A stretch of DNA of 64,000 nt, from assembly GCF_021155765.1 (NCBI RefSeq), contig NC_060112.1:18352001-18416000 (forward strand). Reading direction: 5' to 3'. The notes beneath the pieces are model-generated. The model saw nothing but the letters and a program-made list of their open reading frames with translations, was not told where the DNA came from and searched no databases. Shown one piece after another: positions 14,901-26,653 of this stretch. Positions within the stretch are counted from its first letter, which is position 1. Each line of letters opens with the position of its first letter. The DNA comes from Diprion similis (taxonomy: Eukaryota; Arthropoda; Insecta; Hymenoptera; Diprionidae). The position numbers and the translations under genes are program-made.

Positions 14901-17900
14901 TTATTCTACGAAATTAATTCGTTCTTTCAGTCGCTAGATTATCCGTTTCGAAAATTTCAGATTTTATACCTCACACAGCGTGTGTAAATTTATGTTGAAC
15001 GAAAGTTCAAAACATTATTTACCTAATTTCAAAATTTCTATAATGAGAAAAATTTCTAACTGTTTTTCCTTCGCAACTGTTATTATTTTTTACTGGAAGA
15101 ATTCATTAATATAGCTCTAGGCACAAAATAATAATGAGTATTGTTCGAACTGTCACTCGAAAATATGGCACGTTGGACTATTAGGTTTGATTATGGTCAC
15201 CCTTACCGTATCTATTGCCATAATTTAATATTGTTGCAACAAAAAACTGAACTTAAGACCTTATCAAACATTGACAGAATGTAATTACGTGTCAAAACAA
15301 CTGCAGATTTAACGTTGCAATCACCAAAAAATGTGGTAGTGGTAATCGCAATTCGAATAGTAATTTGTCTCTCGTGTTATCATAATTCGAACAATATTCA
15401 AACCGTTGCGACGTTTTGCTTAAAAAATTTGAAATACTCTGATGGAACTCAAAATTTGAATGAGTATTTCATTCACAAATTCCCAGTGGAAAAAACCAGT
15501 AGACATACACCGACGATTCACTATCTTTTTAATTTCAAATTTCAAATTTCTGGTGTAAATAGACGGAGATTTTTTCCGTTGGTATACTTAAATCTGGTTT
15601 ATGAATTACGTTGAATTTGGTCTTGAAATGCAGGAGCTGAGCTTCAAGCAGTACGATTCTTCGTCGTCGGACGGAGGTTTGACCACCGCGCCGTTGCGAC
15701 ACGTCGCTGGCAGCAGGGAATCCTTGACAAGGATAATCCCGGCATCCCCACGGTCAAGCAGGGAGAGAATGCCGCCGCGTAGTCCCCCGGGATCCGCAGA
15801 GAGGATCGTCACCTCCAACCTGCCGTATTCCAGCCTGCAAAGGTACGTTTCGTCGGCCGTTTCGCGCCACGCCACGCCACGCCAAGCGCATAACGCAACA
15901 GCTACTCCAAATTAAATTTATTTCCCCTATATCTGTGGGGAACTGCCACCGCTGCCTTAATTTCATTAACCTCCGACCCTTTATTCTCCTTCCTGCGTCT
16001 CTCCCTGCACTTCCCTAACTCGACCTGCTGCCATTTTTGGTCCAGGTTTCGAGATGCTGGCGCCATTCGTGAACGCCCTAAGTCAGTGGAAGGATAATTG
16101 ACGACACGCCGTCGCAAGCACGAGCCTTGTCCTAGAATTATCCCGATATTTGGAAAGAGGATTTTTTTCTCTCTGCGAAATTCAATTCCTACTACCCTTC
16201 TCGCCATTCCTATAATCTGTTTTGCAAGTATATATACTGATCTGTATTCCGAGATCGTCGTCCTCTGCACTCAATCCCGGGGTGATCAATGACACAGTGG
16301 ATAGCTCGCCTCTTATAAGCTTTTATAGATTTATCCTGAAAGATAAACTCCGAAACGTATTTTGATTCGGCTAGATTAAAGCCCACGTTCGAAACTGAGT
16401 AAACAAAGATTCGTTCTTTGTCTAAATCAATTTTATGGAACGGTAAACTTTGATAATACAAAACTCTGTTCCAATCGAATAAAATCTTTCATTCAAGTAT
16501 TAGCTGCCGTTCTTTAATTGTCCTTTTTTTTGACAACGAACCGACCGTGAAAATTTTTAATTGGCAAACTTTTTACTGCTGTGACGATACGATCGCACTG
16601 CGCAACAGAAATTTTTTTGCTCAACCAATACTATTAGTTCTCTTCTCAACTCTACGAGACAAGCGATTGTTAATACTGAAAAAATTCAAACAGTGTTCGC
16701 AGGATATCGAATCGTTATTTCTTTTTACAGCGTGTAAAATTTTTACGCATACGAACGATGTTTTTTCCTTCAAGTATGTAAACGACCATTAAATGAACAT
16801 CCCACAGGCTGGTGTATAAGAAAAGAGTTAGACACGCCCAGCAGGTAAGGGTTGGTTGAGAAGGCACGGACTTCGGAAGTGCCTCGAACAAATATACTCG
16901 CGGTATTTTAATCGAACCAATAATTTCCGGTTGAGATTTTTTCCTCCCCTCGATTCCGCTCATGATTCCGAGCTAAACCTGTCGCGTAACAAGCAAAGCT
17001 TTAGAAACGAGTTCTACGGATGTAATCGATAACGTGCACGTAATACCCAACTGATTTTCTTCCAAATTTCCAATCGCATTGACGAATGCGAAGGCAATTG
17101 ATTAGAATCTAACGCGCGATTTCATAATCACCAGATTAACGAACCCTCGCTCTCGTCAACCGCCCTGAATAAGCTCCGACACCCCTCAACTCGACGAGAT
17201 TTAAAAGCCTGCTTCTTCACGCTCGCGATTTAATTGCGGCAATACATGGGGTAGGAAAAAAGAAAGAAAGAGAGAGAGAGAAAAAAAAAGAAAGAAAGAA
17301 AGAACCCCGGGTGAATCTCCCAGTATTTCTGATCAGACTCTCGAGCCACTTAACTCAGCTGATCTTTGGTAGTTCAGAAATGCTACCGAGCTGTGCAGCC
17401 GTTTGATGGTAAAAAATATTCTTTCTCCTTTTTTTTTTTGTGGAGAAGGAAAAAGGGAAAAAGCCAGGAAACCTGCGCTTAATAAAGGGTCCCAGTGAAT
17501 AACGCGGAGGCAGTCTTTTGTGTGTTGCCAGAGACAAAGACAGGAACGGATCGAGCGGACTGAGCGGAGCTTCCCAGGCGCCGTGCCACGTGAAAGCGAG
17601 GGCGAATGCGATAATGTACGAAACGCAGCTAAACTTCGTTGAATTCGTGGCGTTGTTTCGATCGTTCAGTCTTCGGGCCCGAAAGGACCTCCGGGATCTT
17701 TTTGGACAGCTGGCCATCACTCGTCGAAGCCAGAGCGACGGATCTCTTCGTGACTTTAACGCTCGTCCGTCGGTTTTGAGGCAAGCAAGTGATTCGACCC
17801 CACAGCGTATCGGTAAGTTTAAAGACGAAGGTGCTAACTATGCTTCTGATTATTTATTTAAACGGACGATGAAACGATGTAGGAGATGTGTAAATGAGGT

Positions 17901-18412
17901 TGAAAATTTCATTCGCTTTTTAAACACGCTAAACGGATGAATGAGAATTTCTTTCATCTCCTCTCGGTGCTCGCTTGTTTCTTTATTATTATTTTTTTTA
18001 TCATTCCCAGCTTCTCCCTCTCTTATTCATATCGACCCTATTCGGGTGGTGCAGATCACTTTTTTTCACAGAGTAGGTATAAGATGATACAAAGAAAATA
18101 AACAAACCGACGAAGAAAATAAGACGAATAAAAAAATACGACCGCGATACGGCGGCGAAAAGAGAAACGGGGGAGTATACGCGAGTTGAACGTCATAACA
18201 TTTTCTCGAATTATTAATAACCTCGGTCGTAAATAACGGGAACGCGGGGTATAAGAAGAAACAGCAAAAAAATGTATGCGTATGAAGAAAGAAAGGAAAA
18301 AAAAAAAAATACTTGAAACAACAGTGAATTATTTCTGTACAGTAGGCCGAGTTCCTCGTCTCCCTCCCACAGCATTATAAACGTAACCAACCGCAATGTC
18401 ACGAACGGGGTA

Positions 18413-18457
<45 letters not shown>

Positions 18458-21400
18458 CTAGAAATTCGATTCACGTCAGCTGACATGCGAGAAATGAATA
18501 TAGGCTCATCAAAGAAGAATAATAACAGAAAATGAAACGTAGGTAATTTTTTCTCCCACAATTTTCCCTGTTCGGTTGCGATACAGGATGAAAAAAGAAA
18601 AGAAAAAAATTAATAAAAGAAAGAATGAGAACAACAAAACAAAACAAAGAAAATGAAAAAAAAAAAACCACGACCACCACCACCACCGGGAACGGAATGA
18701 AGAGAAAAAGAGAAAAAAAATGAATTAATACTCACGCAACTAATTCGGCGCAAAATTTCTTCACGCTAATAACACACATGGTGTAACTTCATCACGGTGC
18801 ACGCCATACGGACCCGTATACGATGTTATTCGATTACTTCCAATTACTAGAAAGGATCGCGATCCCAGAGGAACTGGGCTACGAACTCGACGGCTCTATG
18901 TAACTCGGACGTCTGTTATACCTACATATATAACAAACACGCGGGTGTAACACTTGGAATTACAAGAAATGTCCGAGGTACTTTGGGGTACAACGGGAGA
19001 GATGTGATTAATTATATAGAGAGATAACAAGTTTACATCTGTGCCACATGGCGCGTTGCACAGGCCGAGCTCTGCGTACAAGCGGAATTCTCTAATATAT
19101 TATGTATCGTATCGTTGGATCAGCTCCTTAGCCTTGTGTAATTTTACTTATCGTTCCTCAGGTCTGCTTACCCGAAATAACTCAATCGATTGCCACGAAT
19201 ACAAGACCAGCAGTAATTTACAAAACAAGCAAATATTCGACGCAATCGCGGCTACCAGTATCGTGAACAATTGTTCCGGGGTTGATACGTCAAAGTCGCA
19301 AGTCATCACACTCACCACCTTTACAAAGTTTCTCGAATCGCGCCAACAGGAGAAGCTCACCGACGACGAAATCAAAGCGCTTGTCAAGGTAAGAATAGAG
19401 GCGTTCGCGCTATTCCGTTCTCAAATATATCGAAATCCCATGAAAATATGTACGAGGAATTCCCAGTCTTGGCTCCTGTCGATTCCCCTTCCTTTTTACC
19501 GTCAGACTTCCCAGTCCTTTTTTCCTAAAAATTCTACCCGATATTAGGTGAGAATAAAAAAATAAATAAAAAATAAACGTATCTCAGTTTTTTATTTGAA
19601 AACGAAATCGAGTTTTCCAACAATGCTCATAGACACAATGGTAGACCCGCGGTTTTAAACAACGGTCAGAGACAATTAGCCAGGTTTTCATTTCTCCGTC
19701 CACCGTTTGGTTAATTGCGAAGTAATTTTCCCAGCGGTTTACGCGGCGCGAAACTGTTATGCAAAATAATTCTAATTGTCGCTCTCGTCGGTCTGCTCTT
19801 TGTAAATCAGAGACACGAACCAGACCCTGCGCTACGGACCCAAATGTGTTTATCCTTTGAGGGATTTGCACGGTACATGATGGACAAGGACAACTACGCC
19901 TTCGCAAACGAGTACGCGGCTCCCGTTGAAACTGACATGCAGCAGCCCTTGTCTCAGTACTACATAGCAAGTTCGCACAACACCTACCTAACGGGTCACC
20001 AACTCAAAGGCGAGTCCTCCGTGCAGCTTTATTCACAGGTGAGAAGAATTTGATGAAATTTATTTTCAATGGTTTTTTTTTTTTTGGAATCTCAAAAAAA
20101 AAAAATGAATATTTAATTTTTTCACATTTTTATTTCGAACCCTAAGACTCTTTGCTGGCCTTCTTGTGTTGTACTTAATTCTTGAGCACTAGAATGGAAT
20201 TTTCCGCACACCTTCTTTCTATACAATCGCAAATAACGACGATTCAAAAATCAAAGAAGATTTAAAAAAGCATAAAATGCGACGTTGTGTATCTTGAAAA
20301 ATGATTGAAAAATAATGTACTAAATTAAAACACCACCGACTCGTGTGGAATATACGATCTACGGGGAGACCAAGGGCTAAGAATAAAAATCCGAAAAAAT
20401 TAGAGACCAATTTTTTCTACATTTAGAGCCGATTTATGACCGTCCAACGTGATCTTCCATTTAACGACCATCCTAGTGCACAAGCATTCGAAGACCAGAA
20501 TTCTGATCTTACGATCCGACACGCGGGATACTTCGACCTCGACTTTCGCTATTCGACGACCTCATTCCGTCAATCAAATGAGCCACGCTGCCACATGTTT
20601 GGATATTTTATTTTTCAAGTTTTTAAAACTTACTGGAATCATTCATTTGAGAAAATATTTGTACAAGTACAGAGCTTGTATACATGCTGCTTGAGCACAA
20701 CGTTTCGCGATTATAATTCTATGATCGCAAAACCGATTAAGCATTCTCTTTTCTTCCTCCGCAAAAGCTTTTAAAAATCAAATGAAAAAAGACTCCGCGA
20801 AATTCTTGTTTATTTGCTGTAAAGAAAATATTTTTCGAGCATTATTCGTACGAGGTATGCATAACAAGCACCATTAATCCCAGTCTCTGGTACCAAAATT
20901 TACGTATCGTAATTTGAATATATGTGTACGCATAAAACGAGAATGGCACATTTTATTTCTGGCGGAATTACGACGCCTCCATAGAATATACTTATCATTA
21001 ATTTTTTAGAGCGTACCGCGGTGATAAATTTTCAAGCAATGAAACAGTGCGTTCTGCTGTCTGACAATGAGCGTACGGGAACGGTAGGATCGAGCAATTC
21101 TGTATCTCTTTCAAATTTTCCAAGCCATCAGCAATTGTGATAAAGAAACGAAACTATCTTAAATAAGTAATCTCAAATTATCGGGGGCCAAAGCGAAATA
21201 CAGGAACTGCATTTCTGCAAAAAAAAAAAACAATAAGAAAAAAAAAAAAAGAGACGCACCTGGAACGCAAAGACATAGAATTTCACCTTCGTCATAATAT
21301 GAAAAGTATTATAATTTAGCACGGGTCGGATTAAAACTTGAACTACTGCTGACGTGACGGTTATTCGCAAGTAGGTAATAGAAATTCTGCGAGTGGAGCT

Positions 21401-24400
21401 AATTTCGTTGGTGATATCGTTGAGCGGTGGCACGTTACCCCAGTCATCCCTAAGACAAGGACCGTGGGAATCTTTACGAGTGCAGAGCAATATCTCGGGC
21501 TACTTAACAGGGCACTAACATTACTTACCGACGTTCAGGTCCTGCTGACCGGATGCCGTTGCGTCGAGCTGGACTGCTGGGACGGAGACGATGGTTCCCC
21601 GTTAATTTACCACGGGCACACATTCACCACGAAAATCCCTTTTCGGCTGGTCGTTGAAGCGATCGACAGAAGTGCCTTCGTCAGCTCTCCTTACCCGGTC
21701 ATTCTCTCCTTGGAGAATCATTGTTCCCAGAGTCAACAGGCTCGAATGGCTCAAATCTTCCAGGTGGGATTTCGTAGACTTTCCCATAAGTCCGTCATCC
21801 CCTCCCTTCAGCTTTTTGCCAGTTTCTTCATTCCGAAAGCTTAACTTTCCCGATTCATCAACCCTTATAACTTTTTCCTGTACATATTTGTATAAAAGTA
21901 TATAATATAAAACACGTTATACCTCCGCGCACAAAAGTCTTCCTTCAAAAGTTTTCCAACAATCCGAATTTCTGCGTCACCGACCACCCACGCGGCTGGC
22001 CTTAATATTTGCAAGAACTTTTCATCTAAAAAGGTATATACTGTAATTTATTAGCAGACAGTCTTGACGCGACATTTTTACCCCGTTTAGCGATCTTGCG
22101 TTCAGGTACGTTATTGTACTTGCACGCTGAATCTAAAATGAAAATCAACTCTTTCCCCTTCTTTGTTTTTTCTTCCGAGGACGATCTTCCGGTTGCGGGA
22201 AGTGAATCCGATTTCCTTCAGAATTCTTACACCCACACACCCCACGTGTCCTGCAATGGATGTATAATAACTCCTCCTAATTTATTCCCACACGTACAGT
22301 CGGTATTCGGGGACAAACTCGTCACGAAATTCCTCTACGATTCGGATTTCGGCGAGGATCCTCAGCTGCCATCGCCTTCTCAGCTTCGCTACAGGATTCT
22401 AATAAAGAACAAAAAACTTGTGGTCGATCCTGGCGGGCCTCTGCCTCACGTGCCTCTCGGTCATCGCGGTAAAATGCTCATGACCGACAGAGCCTCGTCC
22501 ATGAAGCAGATGCGCACCGACATCAACGTCACTAATTCCGTGGTCGATTACTTCAGCGAGGACGAAGACGACGAGGACGACGAGGACGACGACGACAACG
22601 TGGACGGTAAGGAATCCGAATCTCATCATGCGAGCTTACAAGTTCCATGCTATACTCGTAATCGGTATAAAAAAATCTCCTCTAGTTTCATTCTCCTTCT
22701 GCTTTTCTTTGCCAAGATAGAATTATGGTCTTCCGCAAGGCTGAACGCCCGTATACGCGTGTTTCAGACAACTCGATCTCGAGCTACGAGAAGTACCTGG
22801 GAGGCAGTCAGAGGTCAGATCACGGTCGTCTGAAGTCGGACACGGCGGTGGATGACAAGTCGCAGAAGCAGAGTAGTCAGATAGCAAAAGAACTCTCGGA
22901 CCTGGTAGTGTACCTTCAGGCGATAAAATTCCGGGGCTTGAACACGACCCCGGGCCCAGGAGTGCCGGTGCGGATACGTCACCCAGGTCAAACGGGCCCG
23001 ATCCAACGGCACAGCATAGCAGGAATTGGGACCAGCGGGACGCCGGCTTCTTCCGGATCCCCGCAGTCCCTGTCGACCTCGGCTTCGCTCGCCAGCGGTG
23101 GGAACAACATCGAAACCTTGTTCCGATCGACCCGCAGTGTTCCGGCCTGCTTTCAGTGTTCGTCTCTCAACGAGAGCGCGGCGAAGAAGATATGCCGGAA
23201 GCAGCCTCTGGGCGTTGTGGCGCACGCCGAGACCCAGCTGATTCGAACTTACCCGGCGGGCATGAGGATCGACTCGTCGAACTTCAATCCGGTGATATTT
23301 TGGGCGTTCGGTATCCAGATGGTGGCCTTGAACTACCAGACGGACGACGCGGCGCTTCACCTCAACGCCACGATGTTCGAGCAGAACGGTCAGTGCGGAT
23401 ACGTCAGGAAGCCGTCGGTCATGTGGGACAAGGGGCACATGATGTACAGGCGGTTCAACCCCTGGGACAAGGAGTTCGACGGTCTTCACTCGGCGCACTT
23501 GACCCTGTCGATAGTGTCCGGGCAGTACGTCTCGCCGACTAATCTCCTCTCCAGCACCTACGTGGAGATCGAGCTCGTCGGTATACCGATAGACTGCGCC
23601 AAGCACAAGACAAAGGCGATACAGAACAACGCCTTGAACCCGATTTGGAACGAGAAGTTCTGCTACCAAGTAATGTTCAAGGACCTCGCCTTCCTCAGGT
23701 TCAGCATCGTCGACGCAAGCTCGCACCATCTCATAGCTCAACGTGTCCTGCCTTTGAAGTGCCTGAGGCCAGGCTACAGGCACGTCAGACTCCGATCGTG
23801 CAAGAACAAGCCCCTCGCCCTCTCGACCCTCTTCATATACTCCCGGCTGGAGGAGGAGAGCCTGGACTACGACGACACCTGCTGCCGTGAGCACAAGGAG
23901 CCGAAGAGGGGCCCGTCGACGTCTGGCAAGGAGACGGAGAAGCTGGTCAGCGTGGACCCGGTACTGGGCGGGGTGACGCTGAAGCGACGGATGTTCTTCC
24001 TCATGGTGTACCACGTGATACCGGAAGAGCCGTACACCATTCTCAAGGTAACGCAGGAGAGCACGACCCAGGAAGTGATGCTACAAGCGCTGCAGAAGGC
24101 CGGGATATCGGCCGAGCACGTGGACGAGTACATCCTGGTCGAGGAGGTCTCCAGGGGTTGGGAAAAGCGGGAGAGAGAGGAGCTGCCGACGCAGAGGGTC
24201 CTCGACCCCTCGGAGCACCCGCTGCAGGCACAGGGCCTCTGGAAGGGCCAGGGAAGGTTCCTCCTGAAACGCGTCGGCGACGATCCGAGCAGCCGGGCGT
24301 GGCTGGCCTCGATAAGAAGCACGGCGGCCCACTCGAGACTGAACGACACTTCGCCGAGGGAGAAGAGCACCCACATCTGGGACGAGGCGGACACCTTCCT

Positions 24401-24965
24401 CGTCTGCATCTACAACGTCTCGCCGGAGATCCCCTACGCTATACTTCGAGTCCCGGTGAGCAGTTCGGCTCAGGACGTTCTGGCCCAGGCCTTGGTGAAG
24501 GCGAGGCGGATGGAGGACCCGATCAAGTTCGCCCTCGTCGAGGAGCTAGAGTGGGGCGGGGTTGGCGCGGTAGGAAGCGGAAATCGGCAGCAGCGGGTCC
24601 TCCGCGACGACGAGAACGTCTACAGTACCCAGGCTCTTTGGAAGACCCTGGGGAGGTTCATTCTTCGGGAACGAGAACAGGTCCTGCCGAGACGGCACCT
24701 GCTTCCGGCGACCCTCGACCGGCTGAGCAAGGGTTTTTCGGTCGGTAGATCGGTATCGCTTCCGGGATCCGGAAAGGAGAAGGTACCAGTAGCAGAGGCC
24801 CTGTCCGACCCGACCTCGAGGGGTCTTCGGCACCGGCTTCTGCTATCGGGCCGCAGAAGAGAGGTTCATTCCGACGGCGAGGAATCACGCGAATCCGACA
24901 TACTGAATGCCGCGTTGCATCTGAAGAAGGTTTCGCTGAGGAAGTTTCGCGTTTGGAAGTCCTAG
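426..24965 (+). CDS. PLCE1: Phospholipase C-epsilon (1-phosphatidylinositol 4,5-bisphosphate phosphodiesterase epsilon), 3' part; 5' end lies before the window
   Basis: Predicted exons: 426-595, 725-748, 1863-2008, 6147-6342, 8978-9430, 10493-10947, 12309-12594, 15634-15842, 17532-17812, 19162-19388, 19811-20038, 21539-21763, 22300-22606, 22768-24965 (stop). All phases agree and give about 1,800 residues. The enzyme cleaves PIP2 to IP3 and diacylglycerol downstream of Ras/Rap and also carries a RasGEF. Visible in order: RasGEF core (about 1-330; [16 protein letters not shown]), PH-like segment (330-480), EF-hand-like region (480-815; [10 protein letters not shown]), X domain with [20 protein letters not shown] and LENHC, an acidic X-Y linker ([13 protein letters not shown]), Y domain ([21 protein letters not shown]), C2 ([11 protein letters not shown]), and RA1 and RA2 up to about 1,690. 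The catalytic histidines and calcium ligands known from PLC-delta1 (His311, Asn312, Glu341, Asp343, His356, Glu390) all have counterparts, so the enzyme should be active. Coding exons are much richer in G+C than the introns. Confidence 0.95.
725..748 (+). other. PLCE1: Probable 24-nt microexon of PLCE1
   Basis: Eight codons (TLINRFNE) lie between a strong acceptor (pyrimidine-rich, ending tgtgcag at 724) and a weaker donor (gag/gtagcc). Joined to the next exon they read [13 protein letters not shown], the usual RasGEF helix sequence, which would otherwise be interrupted. The preceding 129 bp (596-724) have GT-AG borders but are also open in frame, so a longer exon 426-748 that keeps this stretch is an alternative reading. 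Confidence 0.65.
749..1862 (+). other. PLCE1 intron, 1.1 kb
   Basis: No gene, RNA or repeat could be supported here. A short open stretch near 1463-1519 has splice-like borders (acccag before, cag/gtgaga after) but no place in the conserved protein. Confidence 0.6.
2009..6146 (+). other. PLCE1 intron, 4.1 kb
   Basis: This is the longest intron in the window. It holds an AAAT/AATA simple repeat near 4268-4303 and only short, non-overlapping ORFs on both strands with no recognisable domain. It interrupts the RasGEF core between an AA|A codon. Confidence 0.6.
4268..4303. repeat. A-rich AATA/AAAT simple repeat
   Basis: About 36 bp of AAAATA and AAAT units inside a PLCE1 intron. Likely a microsatellite; no poly(A)-tail or target-site evidence for a retroposon was seen. 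Confidence 0.7.
7297..7320. repeat. (TC)n microsatellite
   Basis: About 24 bp of near-pure CT dinucleotide repeat within a PLCE1 intron. Confidence 0.75.
8893..8921. repeat. (GA)n microsatellite
   Basis: About 14 GA units, 56 bp upstream of a PLCE1 splice acceptor at 8977. It makes a spurious open frame reading RERERE into the exon. The repeat is on the sense strand and is not the polypyrimidine tract. Confidence 0.85.
9431..10492 (+). other. PLCE1 intron, 1.1 kb
   Basis: Nothing besides intronic sequence was seen. Begins at the donor cag/gtacga after the RasGEF tail exon and ends before the PH-like exon. Confidence 0.6.
10948..12308 (+). other. PLCE1 intron with poly-G run
   Basis: 1.4 kb intron with an 18-nt G homopolymer near its 5' end and no supported gene. 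Confidence 0.6.
11029..11046 (+). repeat. 18-nt poly(G) homopolymer
   Basis: An uninterrupted run of 18 G, 82 bp downstream of a PLCE1 donor site. Long G runs are uncommon in AT-rich insect introns. They can affect splicing, and the exact length may be a sequencing or assembly approximation. Confidence 0.8.
12595..15633 (+). other. PLCE1 intron, 3.0 kb
   Basis: Long intron between the EF-hand-like exon and the Ser/Pro-rich exon. The longest open stretch (13829-14344) is low-complexity and pyrimidine-rich, with no recognisable domain, and is not taken as coding. Confidence 0.6.
15843..17531 (+). other. PLCE1 intron, 1.7 kb
   Basis: Contains an AAAG/GA simple repeat near 17256-17304 and a T-rich tract near 17430. 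The acceptor (tgttgccag, ending 17531) was chosen because it is the only nearby AG that completes the AG|N codon in phase. Confidence 0.6.
17256..17304. repeat. AAAG/GA purine-rich simple repeat
   Basis: About 50 bp of alternating AAAG and GA units on the + strand inside a PLCE1 intron. Confidence 0.75.
17813..19161 (+). other. PLCE1 intron with CAA repeat
   Basis: 1.35 kb intron with the 44-bp CAA microsatellite, several A-rich patches and no supported gene. The cysteine-rich and valine-rich ORFs seen on the minus strand are translations of simple repeats. Confidence 0.6.
18414..18457. repeat. (CAA)n trinucleotide microsatellite
   Basis: About 14 uninterrupted CAA units in a PLCE1 intron. 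It should be polymorphic in length between individuals. Confidence 0.9.
20039..21538 (+). other. PLCE1 intron between the two X-domain exons
   Basis: 1.5 kb intron that splits the catalytic X domain between LYSQ and VLLTGCR. Contains a T/A homopolymer pair at about 20072-20104 that could form a hairpin. No gene seen. Confidence 0.6.
22556..22602 (+). repeat. PLCE1: GAC/GAG-rich coding repeat (acidic X-Y linker)
   Basis: A run of GAC, GAG and GAA codons encodes about 14 acidic residues near the end of the exon ending at 22606. An acidic X-Y linker occludes the active site in PLC enzymes of other families and is also present in human PLC-epsilon. The repeat is likely length-variable. Confidence 0.8.
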
Positions 24966-25282
24966 CTAACAAATTACACGAGGAACGTATTCCTCGATAT
25001 GTCGTTATAATGAAAATTGGAAACAAAGTTATATACACATAGTATAATATTATACACAACGACGAATCGGCAAAAGTGCGTCGTCGCTGTCTTCTTCTTC
25101 TTCTTCCTTAGACTCATCTTTATATATATATATATACAGTCTGTACACACTGCGCTATAAGATTCTAATTCCGAGCTAAAGAGAAACAAAGAACAAGAAA
25201 AAAACAACGCGTGTACAACCGACCAGACATTTTTCTGTATATACTATATGTGTTTTAAAAAAAATATACATATATTAAATTA

Positions 25283-25336
25283 AATATATACACACACACA
25301 CGCGCATATATATATGTGTATATATATATATATATG
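25283..25336. repeat. Compound (TA)n-(CA)n-(TA)n microsatellite
   Basis: About 54 bp alternating purine-pyrimidine sequence containing CACACA, CGCG and TATATA blocks in the PLCE1 3' flank. The alternating pattern is of the kind that can adopt left-handed DNA. Confidence 0.8.
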
Positions 25337-25428
25337 TGTACTCACGACACATTCAATACAATACTGCGACAGTGGCTTAAATGAATGTGCATATTTTGAG
25401 CGAAAAAAAGAAAGTCCAAGATACAAGC

Positions 25429-25434
25429 AATAAA
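25429..25434 (+). promoter_or_regulatory. Candidate PLCE1 polyadenylation signal (proximal)
   Basis: First canonical AATAAA after the PLCE1 stop codon, 464 bp downstream. Further copies at 25861-25866 and 27881-27886 could give longer 3' ends. Confidence 0.4.
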
Positions 25435-26626
25435 TATAATGTATCCCTTTTGCTTTCCCGCTGGTGACGGACTGGGAAAAGTGGAGTATAAAGTGAAAAA
25501 AAAGTAAAATTTTAGGAAGTAAAAGAAGAAAAAACAAATAACAACACGTAGCGGAGATTTCGCAAACCTCATCTTCCCCTTAAACCCCCTAGAAAAGACG
25601 CTTTGGTTTCTCATTTATATACATAAAGAATAGAGTAGTTAAAAGAATATTAGTCAAATATCGTGATTTATGAATTGCGGTAATACGAACTACGGTTCAT
25701 CATAAGAGTTTATTGTTAGATCACTCGAGGGGAATTTTTCTCACTTGTACTGTAAAATTTTCCACCCTCTTCAGGGTAGCGTAAGATCTCGAGAACACAG
25801 AATCAATGATCCTTTTCCCACTTTGGACCAAACTCAAAGTCTAGGTGTTAATTAATACACAATAAATATTTGCAAATGCATTTTCAATTTCTTAAAAATA
25901 AAAGGTATCACATTTTTGAGTGAACAATCACCGTCTAATAACTGTGAAAAGTTTTTTCTACGACGGTTACAACTTCAGTGAACACAGCATAAAAAAAATT
26001 CGGTAATTTAATGTGCCATTGAGTAATCACGATGCTTCAAGTAATTGACAAACGTCCGAATTCAAGAGTGAGAAAGCGAATACCCTGATACTGAAACGTT
26101 TGAGTATAAAAAAAAAATTATTCAAAGTATACGACATTTTCGTCGAAAGCGTGCATCGTATACATATAGAATTCGTTAATAATTCGCTTGAATTAATAAT
26201 TAGGCCCGGGCGTCTGATAATCCAAACTTGAAAAAAGAGATTGAAAATGGGAAAAGAACTGAAAAAAAAAATCAACGGTTATCCAGACGTACCGAATTGA
26301 AAATTGTACACTTAACAATACGTGTAAGAATAAGTACCTAAATAATAAATCGTTCATCACATCTACCGATATTTCATGATTAAATAGTTACGTAATAGTG
26401 CAGATAAAGTGAATATATATTGGCTGTCTCTTTTTAGTTCAGATACATTTCTGGTAAAAAAAAAAAAAAAGAAAAAGAAAAACAATTACTCCCCGTGATT
26501 CGGTTAAACTCTGCTAAGCTTGAAAACTCATTATATTCATTATTAAACTATCGACAGTTGAAACATAACGTGACACTGATCAGAGGCGACGGCTTCCGCT
26601 GCATAATATTTACTTTGTAAATACAG

Positions 26627-26653
26627 ATATATATATATATATATATATATATA
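26627..26653. repeat. (TA)n microsatellite
   Basis: About 27 bp of pure TA dinucleotide in the PLCE1 3' flank. Confidence 0.85.

Noticed and set aside
18414-18457. Regular repeat that might be taken for a CRISPR-like array
   Set aside because: Uninterrupted CAA microsatellite without spacers in a eukaryotic intron.
22096-22299. In-frame 5' extension of the PLCE1 exon at 22300
   Set aside because: Intronic open frame; a clear acceptor at 22299 joins LENHC...IFQ directly to [11 protein letters not shown] as in human PLC-epsilon.
22815-24014. 399-codon ORF on the minus strand
   Set aside because: Antisense shadow of the GC-rich last PLCE1 exon: its G/C-ending codons suppress stops on the other strand. 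The protein is Arg/Val/Leu-biased with no domain.
23867-24748. Further overlapping ORFs on both strands across the RA domains
   Set aside because: Same cause; they contradict the conserved PLCE1 frame.
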